Made by a program: the position numbers and the translations under genes | Source of the DNA: Marinobacterium_D sp050908845 | GTDB taxonomy: Bacteria; Pseudomonadota; Gammaproteobacteria; Pseudomonadales; Balneatricaceae | DNA: 64,000 nucleotides | NCBI RefSeq assembly: GCF_050908845.1 | Contig: NZ_CP194171.1 | Coordinates: 62,001 to 126,000, forward strand | Direction: 5' to 3' | Notes under the pieces: model-generated | Told to the model about the DNA's origin: nothing | Seen by the model: the letters and a program-made list of their open reading frames with translations, nothing else | Databases searched by the model: none | Part shown: in pieces, positions 27,834 through 35,910 of the stretch | Layout: each line of letters begins with the position of its first letter | Numbering within the stretch: the stretch's first letter is position 1

Positions 27834-27909
<76 letters not shown>

Positions 27910-27929
27910 ACTGCGTAATAGGGAGGCAC

Positions 27930-27958
27930 ATTATAGGCACCTCCCTACCACTTGGCAA
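27930..27958 (-). promoter_or_regulatory. sigma70 promoter for tRNA-Trp-secE-nusG
   Basis: Minus-strand TTGCCA (27953-27958), exactly 17 bp, then a perfect TATAAT (27930-27935). The predicted start near 27923 lies about 14 nt before the mature tRNA. A GGGAGG/CCTCCC inverted repeat (27921-27926 with 27940-27945) brackets the -10 and could be the end of the tufB transcript. Confidence 0.8.
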
Positions 27959-27972
27959 CACTAAATATCAGA

Positions 27973-29166
<1,194 letters not shown>

Positions 29167-29256
29167 CTCAAGTTCCCAACCTGTTCGCAATGATTACCAG
29201 GGTCGCCAAATACGAAAAAGGGCAGACATATCACTATATCTACCCTTTCGTAAAAC

Positions 29257-29331
29257 TGGAGCTCATGGGCGGATTTGAACCGCCGACCTCACCCTTACCA
29301 AGGGTGTGCTCTACCCCTGAGCTACATGAGC
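29257..29331 (-). tRNA. tRNA-Thr (anticodon GGT)
   Basis: 75-nt cloverleaf. Acceptor GCTCATG/CATGAGC with encoded CCA at the 3' end (29257-29259). Anticodon loop CTTGGTAA gives GGT. T-arm GGTTCAAATCC. Last of four tRNAs before tufB. Confidence 0.95.
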
Positions 29332-29342
29332 ACAACAACATG

Positions 29343-29417
29343 TGGAGCGGGTAGCGGGAATCGAACCCGCCTCTTCAGCTTGGAAGGCTGAGGTAATAGC
29401 CACTATACCATACCCGC
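29343..29417 (-). tRNA. tRNA-Gly (anticodon TCC)
   Basis: 75-nt cloverleaf with acceptor GCGGGTA/TACCCGC and encoded CCA. The anticodon loop CTTCCAA gives TCC. It is 11 nt from tRNA-Thr(GGT), so both come from one precursor. Confidence 0.95.
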
Positions 29418-29471
29418 CGATGCCAGCTGATTAACCACCTCATGCACGGGGTATGTGCTTGAAGCAGTTGA

Positions 29472-29555
29472 TGGTGGTGAGGGGTGGATTCGAACCACCG
29501 AAGCTTGCGCGTCAGATTTACAGTCTGATCCCTTTGGCCACTCGGGAACCTCACC
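29472..29555 (-). tRNA. tRNA-Tyr (anticodon GTA)
   Basis: 84-nt class II tRNA with a long variable arm, acceptor GGTGAGG/CCTCACC, encoded CCA (29472-29474) and anticodon loop CTGTAAA giving GTA. Confidence 0.95.
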
Positions 29556-29577
29556 ACTACCACTTCGCTGTCTCAAC

Positions 29578-29653
<76 letters not shown>

Positions 29654-29674
29654 CTTGGCAGCGAAGTGGGGCGT

Positions 29675-29703
29675 ATCTTACTGATCGCCCCGGGGTGATG
29701 CAA
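29675..29703 (-). promoter_or_regulatory. sigma70 promoter of the tRNA4-tufB operon
   Basis: Minus-strand TTGCAT (29698-29703), 17 bp, TAAGAT (29675-29680), followed by a GC-rich discriminator (ACGCCCC), as in stringently controlled tRNA promoters. The -10 includes the TAA stop codon of the upstream SPOR-like gene, so the promoter lies inside that gene's 3' end. Confidence 0.78.
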
Positions 29704-30325
29704 CCCCTTCACAAGCATTTTTTTCAACTTTTATTCCAGGCCAGCTTCTGGCAACAAGCTGTTTGATTTCACTGGATATTTTATAGCCAGCCAGATGCTC
29801 TACACGCACCGCCCAACGCCCGCTCTCAGCGCTGATCTCGGCGCGCGTCGCACGCTCAGCTATCGCTTCCGGAAGCAGCGCCCGAAACGCGTCAAGCGCT
29901 TCAACACTGTCAAAGCGACCCAGCGACAGGCTTGCACCGCGACTTTCAGGCACCCAGCCTTCACGCGCCAGCGCATCGAGCAATGCGATCCGTCGCGCCG
30001 GATCCGCAGGCAGCGGCAGATCCAGTCGCCAGCCAACCACCTCGGCCGGAAGGCGTGCAGCACTGGCGGATACCGGCTCGGATTCAAGCATCGCTACCAG
30101 CCGTTGCGCATCGGCTGCAGAATTCAGCGGCTGATAACTGAAACAGACACGCGCCCGAGCGGGTAGCCGCTCACCGGCCGGCAACTCAGAGAGAAGACGC
30201 AGATCGCCTACCTCCACCCTTGCATTATCCACAACCCGGGGCGCCGCGGCCTGGCGCTGCGCATACCAGAAGAAGAGCAGCGCATTCGCCAGCAACAGCA
30301 ACAGAAAGAACCAACGCACCAACAT
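29678..30325 (-). CDS. SPOR-like membrane-anchored protein of unknown role
   Basis: 215-residue protein with a single N-terminal membrane anchor (residues about 5-20, WFFLLLLLANALLFFW) and a periplasmic domain. The last ~80 residues (SLGRFDSVEALDAFRALLP, then a short beta-rich end with VEHLAGYKI) have the pattern of a SPOR domain, which binds denuded peptidoglycan glycan strands. A similar gene sits directly after coaX in Pseudomonas. It follows coaX by one base. Function beyond probable peptidoglycan association is unknown. Confidence 0.7.
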   Translation of the reverse strand: MLVRWFFLLLLLANALLFFWYAQRQAAAPRVVDNARVEVGDLRLLSELPAGERLPARARVCFSYQPLNSAADAQRLVAMLESEPVSASAARLPAEVVGWRLDLPLPADPARRIALLDALAREGWVPESRGASLSLGRFDSVEALDAFRALLPEAIAERATRAEISAESGRWAVRVEHLAGYKISSEIKQLVARSWPGIKVEKNACEGVASPRGDQ

Positions 30326-30326
30326 C

Positions 30327-31043
30327 TCAACTCTCCCGCGTCAGCTCCAGACCATCCAGAACCAGATCCGGAATCCATTCGCCGCGCCCAGCCACCCGGT
30401 GAAACAGCTCACCATCACCACCGGTCACAAACAGGCTCATCTCCGGCTCGAGACTGTCCAGCACCCGCTTGCAGATCGCCTCGAACATAAAGTCCGCGCC
30501 CTGGGTAACCGCCGCACTGGTACTGGTGCCGGGTCTGGGACTGAATTCCGCCAGCGAGGGGTCAACAAACACCCGTGCCGTATTGTTCAGCAGCGTTGTC
30601 CGCAGCAGATGCATTCCAGGGAGAATAAAGCCGCCCTGATGCACACCCCTGGCATTGAGGTAGTCGATGGTAATGGCACTGCCACAGTCGACCACACAAC
30701 AGGCATCACCGGCTATTTTCCAGGCGGCCAGCATCGCCAGCCAGCGATCAACCCCCATCAGTTCAGGTTGCTGATAACTGTTGGTAACCCCGGCCTGATA
30801 TCCCCGGGTACCGGCAAACAGCGGTTCCGGCAGGCCCGAGTCAGCCACCACATCCGCCAACCTGGCGTTAAACGCCTCATTGGCGACAGAGCCCACCAGC
30901 ACGAGCTCGACACCCTGCAGGTTGTTAAACAACGTCGCAGAAAGCGCCTTGGCGGCAACCCGCTGCGACGCCACAACTGCACCGCTATGCTCTCTGAGCC
31001 GCCACTTCAGGAAAGTGTTGCCTACATCGATCTCGAGAATCAT
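30327..31043 (-). CDS. coaX: Type III pantothenate kinase
   Basis: Phosphorylates pantothenate, the first step of CoA synthesis, in a feedback-resistant manner. The 238-residue protein has the ASKHA phosphate motif DVGNT at residues 6-10, the GVDRWLAMLAAW segment and the CGSAITIDYL motif of the family. It overlaps birA by 4 nt (ATGA), so the pair is translationally coupled. I see no CoaA homologue in the window. Confidence 0.95.
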   Translation of the reverse strand: MILEIDVGNTFLKWRLREHSGAVVASQRVAAKALSATLFNNLQGVELVLVGSVANEAFNARLADVVADSGLPEPLFAGTRGYQAGVTNSYQQPELMGVDRWLAMLAAWKIAGDACCVVDCGSAITIDYLNARGVHQGGFILPGMHLLRTTLLNNTARVFVDPSLAEFSPRPGTSTSAAVTQGADFMFEAICKRVLDSLEPEMSLFVTGGDGELFHRVAGRGEWIPDLVLDGLELTRES

Positions 31044-32011
31044 TCTGCTGCCCTGAGGCTGACCTCACCACCGTAATAGCTGCGCACCTGGCCACCCGAT
31101 TCAAGCAGCAGTGCACCACTTTCATCAACGCCCCGGCAGATACCACTGATCTCCTCCTGACCACTGATCAGGCGGATACGGCTGTCGCGATGAGCATTAG
31201 CCTGCAGCCACTCCTGCCTGACTGCACCAAAGCCATCCCGCTCGAACCGGTCCAGGGTATCCAACAGCTCGTCCACAAGAATCGCCAGCAGCTCACTGCG
31301 ACCGGGATGGTTATCAGCCAGGTCGGCAACATCCGCGATCGGCTGGGAGATCTGCTCCAGCAATCCGGCCGGCATGGCCACATTCATACCTACACCGATC
31401 ACTACCTGGCACTCGCCTGCCGCATCGCCGCTGATCTCGATCAGGATACCGGCCAGCTTGCGTCCCTGACTGAGCAGATCGTTGGGCCACTTAAGCTGTA
31501 CGTCATCAACACCGATCCGCCCAAGCCCCCGACGCAGAGCCACACCTACCGCCAGACTGAGCCCTTCCAGGGCGGCAACACCTGCGGAGAAACGCCAGGC
31601 GAGGGAGAAATAGAGATTGGCGCCGTAAGGGCTGATCCAGTCGCGACCACGTCGACCGCGCCCCTTGGCCTGGTATTCGGCGGCATAGAGACCGGCATTG
31701 CGACCTTTATTCAGCGCCTGCAATGCCAGACTGTTGGTGGATGCCACCTCCTCCTCGAACACCACTTCATCTAGGCGCTCGAGCGCCGCCTGGGGCAACT
31801 GCATGCGAAAGCGCTCCAGGTCCAGCAGATCGATACCTGCGGGCAGGCGATAGCCGCGCCCCTTCACGCTATAGACCTCTATGCCGAGCGCTTCGAGACG
31901 TTGAATCTGCTTCCACACGGCAGAGCGGCTTACGCCCAGCACCTCACCCAGCTCGCGCCCGGAATGAAAGGCGCCGTCGGACATCAGATTCAACAGTTTG
32001 GTGAGCTCCAT
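31040..32011 (-). CDS. birA: Biotin-protein ligase / biotin operon repressor BirA
   Basis: 323-residue bifunctional protein. An N-terminal winged helix (residues 1-60, with LGVSRSAVWKQIQRLE) supports repression of biotin genes. The ligase domain has the biotinyl-AMP loop GRGRRGRDW (117-125) and the KWPNDLL motif (174-180). A small SH3-like C-terminal domain follows from about 270. Its ATG shares one base with the folA stop (TGATG). Confidence 0.95.
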   Translation of the reverse strand: MELTKLLNLMSDGAFHSGRELGEVLGVSRSAVWKQIQRLEALGIEVYSVKGRGYRLPAGIDLLDLERFRMQLPQAALERLDEVVFEEEVASTNSLALQALNKGRNAGLYAAEYQAKGRGRRGRDWISPYGANLYFSLAWRFSAGVAALEGLSLAVGVALRRGLGRIGVDDVQLKWPNDLLSQGRKLAGILIEISGDAAGECQVVIGVGMNVAMPAGLLEQISQPIADVADLADNHPGRSELLAILVDELLDTLDRFERDGFGAVRQEWLQANAHRDSRIRLISGQEEISGICRGVDESGALLLESGGQVRSYYGGEVSLRAAE

Positions 32012-32529
32012 CAGGCAGCAACCTCCGCAACCCGCTCCAGCACAATAAAACTGTACGCATAGGGGTTGGTTTCGCTGGCGGAAAAATCCTCCCGCCCCAC
32101 TTCACGCCACTGCTCGGGTTCCAGCGCCGGGAAGTGCGCATCGCCCTCCACCTCGGCATGAACCTGGGTCAGATACAGACGTTCGGTCTGCGGCAGCAAC
32201 TGGCGGTAGATCTCGGCTCCACCCATGACCACCGCCTCCTCGACTCCGTCCACCTCCGCCTGGGCAGCGGCGTGCTCCAGCGCGCGGGCCGGATCGGCAG
32301 TGACGACGACGCCCGCCGCCTGCCATTCCGGATCGCGGGTCACAACGATGTTGCAGCGCCCCGGTAACGGACGACCGATCGACTCATAGGTTTTCCGCCC
32401 CATGATGACGGGCTTACCCAGGGTCACGCGCTTGAAGTACTTGAGGTCTTCCGGCAGATACCAGGGCAGCTTGTTATCGTTGCCAATCACACGGTTTTCG
32501 GCTTGGGCCACGATCATAGCCAATCGCAT
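32011..32529 (-). CDS. folA: Dihydrofolate reductase
   Basis: NADPH-dependent reduction of dihydrofolate to tetrahydrofolate. The start is the ATG at 32529 (MRLAMIVAQAENRVIG, 172 residues), 5 nt after an AGGAG Shine-Dalgarno; an upstream in-frame ATG (32544) overlaps that site and is rejected. LPWYLPEDL at residues 21-29 carries the catalytic acid (Asp28), and KPVIMGRKTYESIGRPLPGR is the NADPH/substrate segment. It directly follows thyA, whose product it recycles. Confidence 0.96.
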   Translation of the reverse strand: MRLAMIVAQAENRVIGNDNKLPWYLPEDLKYFKRVTLGKPVIMGRKTYESIGRPLPGRCNIVVTRDPEWQAAGVVVTADPARALEHAAAQAEVDGVEEAVVMGGAEIYRQLLPQTERLYLTQVHAEVEGDAHFPALEPEQWREVGREDFSASETNPYAYSFIVLERVAEVAA

Positions 32530-32553
32530 GGACACTCCTTTCATGAAAGCTTC

Positions 32554-33396
32554 TCAGATCGCGATCGGGGCTCGGATTACCGGATAGGGGTCGTAATCCA
32601 CCACCTCGAAGTCATCGAATTGGTAATCAAAGATGGAATCTGGACGACGCCTGATGTTCAGCTTCGGCAAGGCGCGCGGCATGCGGGACAGCTGCTCGGG
32701 CACGATCGTCGGGTCGTTCAGATGATTGCTGTAGAGGTGCAGATCACCGAAGGTGTGGACAAACTCTCCCACCTCCAAATCACACTGCTGCGCCACCATA
32801 TGGGTCAGCAGAGCGTAACTGGCGATATTAAACGGTACGCCGAGGAAATAGTCGGCACTGCGCTGGTACAGCTGGCAGCTGAGTTTGCCGTTCGCCACAT
32901 AGAACTGGAACAGGGTGTGACAGGGTGGCAGTGCCGCCTTGCCGTTACGCGCATTCTCCTGCGGACTGAGCGACTCGTCCGGCAGATCCGCCGGATTCCA
33001 GCCGCTGACAATCAGGCGCCGCGAGTTGGGCTTGCGACGGATCTGCTCGATCACCTCGCTGATCTGATCGATGGTCGAGCCATCCGGACAGGCCCAGGAG
33101 CGCCACTGTTTACCGTAGATCGGCCCCAGGTCACCGTTATCCAGCGCCCACTCATCCCAGATGCTGACGCCATGTTGGTTAAGCCAGGTGTTATCGGTGC
33201 TGCCGGAAAGGAACCAGAGCAGTTCGTAGATCACCGATTTAAGATGCACCTTTTTAGTCGTCAGCAGCGGAAAGCCCTGCTGCAGATCGAAACGCAGCTG
33301 ACGACCAAACAGCGAACGCGTTCCCGTACCGGTACGGTCGCCCTTATCGACACCCTGGTCGACGATTTCACGCATCAAATCGAGGTACTGTTGCAT
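32554..33396 (-). CDS. thyA: Thymidylate synthase (with a short lineage-specific insert)
   Basis: Converts dUMP to dTMP using methylene-THF. 280 residues, versus 264 in E. coli. The catalytic Cys159 lies in ALPPCHTLFQF, and RRLIVSGWNP, QRSADYFLGVPFNIASYALLTHM and the C-terminal APIAI are all present. The extra length is an insert just before the active site (about residues 139-153, PDESLSPQENARNGK). Paired with folA, 24 nt downstream. Confidence 0.96.
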   Translation of the reverse strand: MQQYLDLMREIVDQGVDKGDRTGTGTRSLFGRQLRFDLQQGFPLLTTKKVHLKSVIYELLWFLSGSTDNTWLNQHGVSIWDEWALDNGDLGPIYGKQWRSWACPDGSTIDQISEVIEQIRRKPNSRRLIVSGWNPADLPDESLSPQENARNGKAALPPCHTLFQFYVANGKLSCQLYQRSADYFLGVPFNIASYALLTHMVAQQCDLEVGEFVHTFGDLHLYSNHLNDPTIVPEQLSRMPRALPKLNIRRRPDSIFDYQFDDFEVVDYDPYPVIRAPIAI

Positions 33397-33439
33397 ACGG
33401 CCCTTTCTTTAACTGAGTCCTGCGGTGGGACTGCATACT

Positions 33440-34240
33440 TTACCGCTTAACGGCATTGGGCGCACGGCGACCATAGGCCATAGCCAGCAACACCATGCCG
33501 CCGATAATCATCGGCAACGATAGCAGCTGCCCCATGGTCAGCCAGTCAAACGCCAGGAAACCGAGCTGTTCATCGGGCTCCCGAAAGAACTCAACACTGG
33601 AGCGAAACACGCCGTAGAGCAGCAGGAACAGACCGGATACCGCCATTCTTGGGCGTGGCTTAGCCGAATACCACCAGAGGATCGCAAACATCACCAGCCC
33701 CTCCAGTACCGCTTCATAAAGCTGGGACGGGTGGCGCGCCAGACCGTCTCCCGCGCGCGGGAAGATAATGCCCCAGGTTTGATCCGTGGGCCGGCCCCAG
33801 AGCTCACCACCGATAAAGTTGCCGAGGCGTCCTGCGCCAAGACCGATGGGAATCAGCGGCGCAACAAAGTCGGCCAGTTCAAAGAAGCGCTTGCCATGAC
33901 GACGGGCAAACCAGGCAATGGCGGCTATTACCCCCAGCAGCCCGCCATGGAAGGACATGCCACCTTCCCAGATCGCAAACAGCCAGAGCGGATCCTGGAG
34001 AAAATAATCAAAATGGTAAAACAGCACATAACCACAACGGCCACCCAGCACGACACCCAGGGCACCCCAAAACACCAGGTCAGAGACCTGCTCTTCGGTC
34101 CAGCCCGAGCCCGGCTGACGCGCCCGCCAGCCACCCAGCAACCAGGCCGCACCAAAGCCGATAAGATACATCAGACCATACCAGTGCACCTTGAGCGGCC
34201 CCAGTTCCAGCGCCAGCGGATTGATATCATGCACCCACAC
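33440..34240 (-). CDS. lgt: Prolipoprotein diacylglyceryl transferase
   Basis: Inner-membrane enzyme that transfers diacylglycerol from phosphatidylglycerol to the lipobox cysteine, the first step of lipoprotein maturation. 266 residues with about seven hydrophobic segments, the HWYGLMYLIGF start, the HGGLLG histidine motif and the signature GAGRLGNFIGGELWGRP. Translation probably starts at GTG 34240 (AGGGG 7 nt upstream); a GTG two codons later is an alternative. It is 4 nt downstream of the TSUP gene. Confidence 0.95.
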   Translation of the reverse strand: MWVHDINPLALELGPLKVHWYGLMYLIGFGAAWLLGGWRARQPGSGWTEEQVSDLVFWGALGVVLGGRCGYVLFYHFDYFLQDPLWLFAIWEGGMSFHGGLLGVIAAIAWFARRHGKRFFELADFVAPLIPIGLGAGRLGNFIGGELWGRPTDQTWGIIFPRAGDGLARHPSQLYEAVLEGLVMFAILWWYSAKPRPRMAVSGLFLLLYGVFRSSVEFFREPDEQLGFLAFDWLTMGQLLSLPMIIGGMVLLAMAYGRRAPNAVKR

Positions 34241-34244
34241 AAGC

Positions 34245-35051
34245 TTACCCCTGCAGCAGATTAGTCACGAGAAAACGGATACCGACGAAGGCCAGAAACA
34301 GCGCAAAAACCAGTTTCAGCTTGCGCTGCGGCAGCCGATGCGCCAGACGCGCGCCGAAGCGGGCGGTAAACGTACTCGCCAGCACGATGCCCAGCAACGC
34401 CGGCAGATAGATATATCCCAGGCTCCACTCTGGCATCCTCGCCTCGTCCCAGCCGGTAACGATATTCCCCGTCGCTCCAACCAGGGCTATGGGCAGACCA
34501 CAGGCAGCAGATGTTGCCACCGCATGCGGCATATTGAGCCTGCGCCAGTGCAGGTAAGGAACTGTCAGCGTGCCACCGCCGATACCGAACACCGCGGACG
34601 CACAACCCACACCACCACCGGCAACCACCAGCTCCTTCTTGCCGGGTTCACGCCCTCCCGATGAAGGCCTCAGGTTTAACGCCATTTGCAGCGCGACAGC
34701 CAAGGTGAAACAGCCAAATGCCAGCTGCAACACCCGACCACTGAGCATCTCCGCAATCCAGACACCGCCCAGCGCACCGGCCAGAATCCCTGCGGAAATC
34801 CAGGGAAACAGATTCCAGTGAACGGCGCTATTGGCATGATGGGCCCGAATTGAACTGATCGACGTGAACACAATGGTTCCCAGCGAGGTTGCGACCGCCG
34901 CATGGGTCAGCACCTCGGGGGAGAGCCCTTGCGCCGTAAAGGAAAAGATCAACACCGGTACGATCAGCAGACCACCGCCGATACCAAAAAGGCCGGCGAC
35001 AAACCCCGCCGCGGCACCAAGCAACAGATAAAGTGCGAATATTTCCAACAT
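34245..35051 (-). CDS. TSUP-family (TauE/SafE) sulfite or organosulfonate permease-like protein
   Basis: 268-residue polytopic membrane protein with eight predicted hydrophobic segments and the duplicated TSUP motif: GAAAGFVAGLFGIGGGLLIVPVL near the N-terminus and GVGCASAVFGIGGGTLTVPYL in the second half. Family members export sulfite, sulfoacetate or related anions. The substrate cannot be read from sequence. It heads the lgt-thyA-folA-birA-coaX run. Confidence 0.85.
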   Translation of the reverse strand: MLEIFALYLLLGAAAGFVAGLFGIGGGLLIVPVLIFSFTAQGLSPEVLTHAAVATSLGTIVFTSISSIRAHHANSAVHWNLFPWISAGILAGALGGVWIAEMLSGRVLQLAFGCFTLAVALQMALNLRPSSGGREPGKKELVVAGGGVGCASAVFGIGGGTLTVPYLHWRRLNMPHAVATSAACGLPIALVGATGNIVTGWDEARMPEWSLGYIYLPALLGIVLASTFTARFGARLAHRLPQRKLKLVFALFLAFVGIRFLVTNLLQG

Positions 35052-35081
35052 CCGAATCGCTCACCCCAAAAAAGAAAGTGC

Positions 35082-35089
35082 ACTATAGT
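35082..35089. promoter_or_regulatory. Palindromic ACTATAGT usable as -10 in both directions
   Basis: In the short divergent region between the TSUP gene and the NRDE gene, the 8-bp palindrome ACTATAGT supplies TATAGT on both strands. On the plus strand it would start RNA near 35096, which favours the TTG start at 35149 over the ATG at 35107. -35 elements are weak on both sides (TTCATT at 18 bp on the minus strand). Confidence 0.35.
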
Positions 35090-35148
35090 AGGGATTAGAT
35101 CTGACAATGAACAGAACATCCCTGCCCGTGGAGCTGGAGCCCCGAGCC

Positions 35149-35907
35149 TTGTGCCTGATCGTATTTGCCATCAACCAACACCCGGACTGGCCGTTCATTC
35201 TACTGGCCAACCGTGACGAGTTTTATGACCGCCCCACCCAGGGACTGCACTTCTGGCCCGACGCTCCCATCATCGCTGGTCGCGATATCAAGGCACTGGG
35301 CAGTTGGATGGGCTTCAGCCGTTCCGGGCGTTTTGCCGCATTGACCAATTACCGCGATGGCACCCGCAGCGATAGCGGCCCTTCCCGCGGGCAACTGGTC
35401 ACCGACTTTCTGACCCACACCAGCCCTGCGGCTCACTACCAACCGCCGGCCGAGGTGCGTTCCGGCTACAACCTGTTGCGAGCCGACCGCAGCGGCATCT
35501 TCTACAGCGGCAATCGCGGTGCAGCGCTGCAGCCCCTGAGCAGCGGCTTATACACGCTCAGCAATGCCCTGCTCGATACCCCCTGGCCGAAAGCTCAGCG
35601 GGCCCGGGCCGCGTTGAGCCGCGCACTGAGTGACAGGAGCCTTGCGCCTTCACAACTGCTGGCACTGCTGCACGACGACACCCGGGCCGATGACCGGGAA
35701 CTACCCGATACCGGCATTCCGATCGACAAGGAGAGGCTGCTGTCGAGCTGTTTTATCCACAGCGGGGATTACGGCACCCGCGCCACCACGCTGGTGATGC
35801 AGAATTCTGAAGGGGATACACGGATGATAGAGCGGCGCTTTGGCCAGGGTGGCAACTACAGCGGAGAAACCGACCTGACCCTGAGGCTGCCACCTCTGGG
35901 TCTGTGA
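35149..35907 (+). CDS. NRDE/TANGO2-family protein
   Basis: About 252 residues. Members have an N-terminal MC(L)IxFA and a strongly conserved NRDE motif; here CLIVFAI then ANRDEFYDRPT. Eukaryotic TANGO2 affects lipid and CoA or haem handling, but the bacterial role is not established. I set the start at TTG 35149, which gives MCLIVFA with Cys2 and has a GGAG 9 nt upstream. An ATG at 35107 would add 14 residues not typical of the family. It converges with ptsP, leaving 3 nt and no terminator between them. Confidence 0.8.
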   Translation: MCLIVFAINQHPDWPFILLANRDEFYDRPTQGLHFWPDAPIIAGRDIKALGSWMGFSRSGRFAALTNYRDGTRSDSGPSRGQLVTDFLTHTSPAAHYQPPAEVRSGYNLLRADRSGIFYSGNRGAALQPLSSGLYTLSNALLDTPWPKAQRARAALSRALSDRSLAPSQLLALLHDDTRADDRELPDTGIPIDKERLLSSCFIHSGDYGTRATTLVMQNSEGDTRMIERRFGQGGNYSGETDLTLRLPPLGL

Positions 35908-35910
35908 CAC

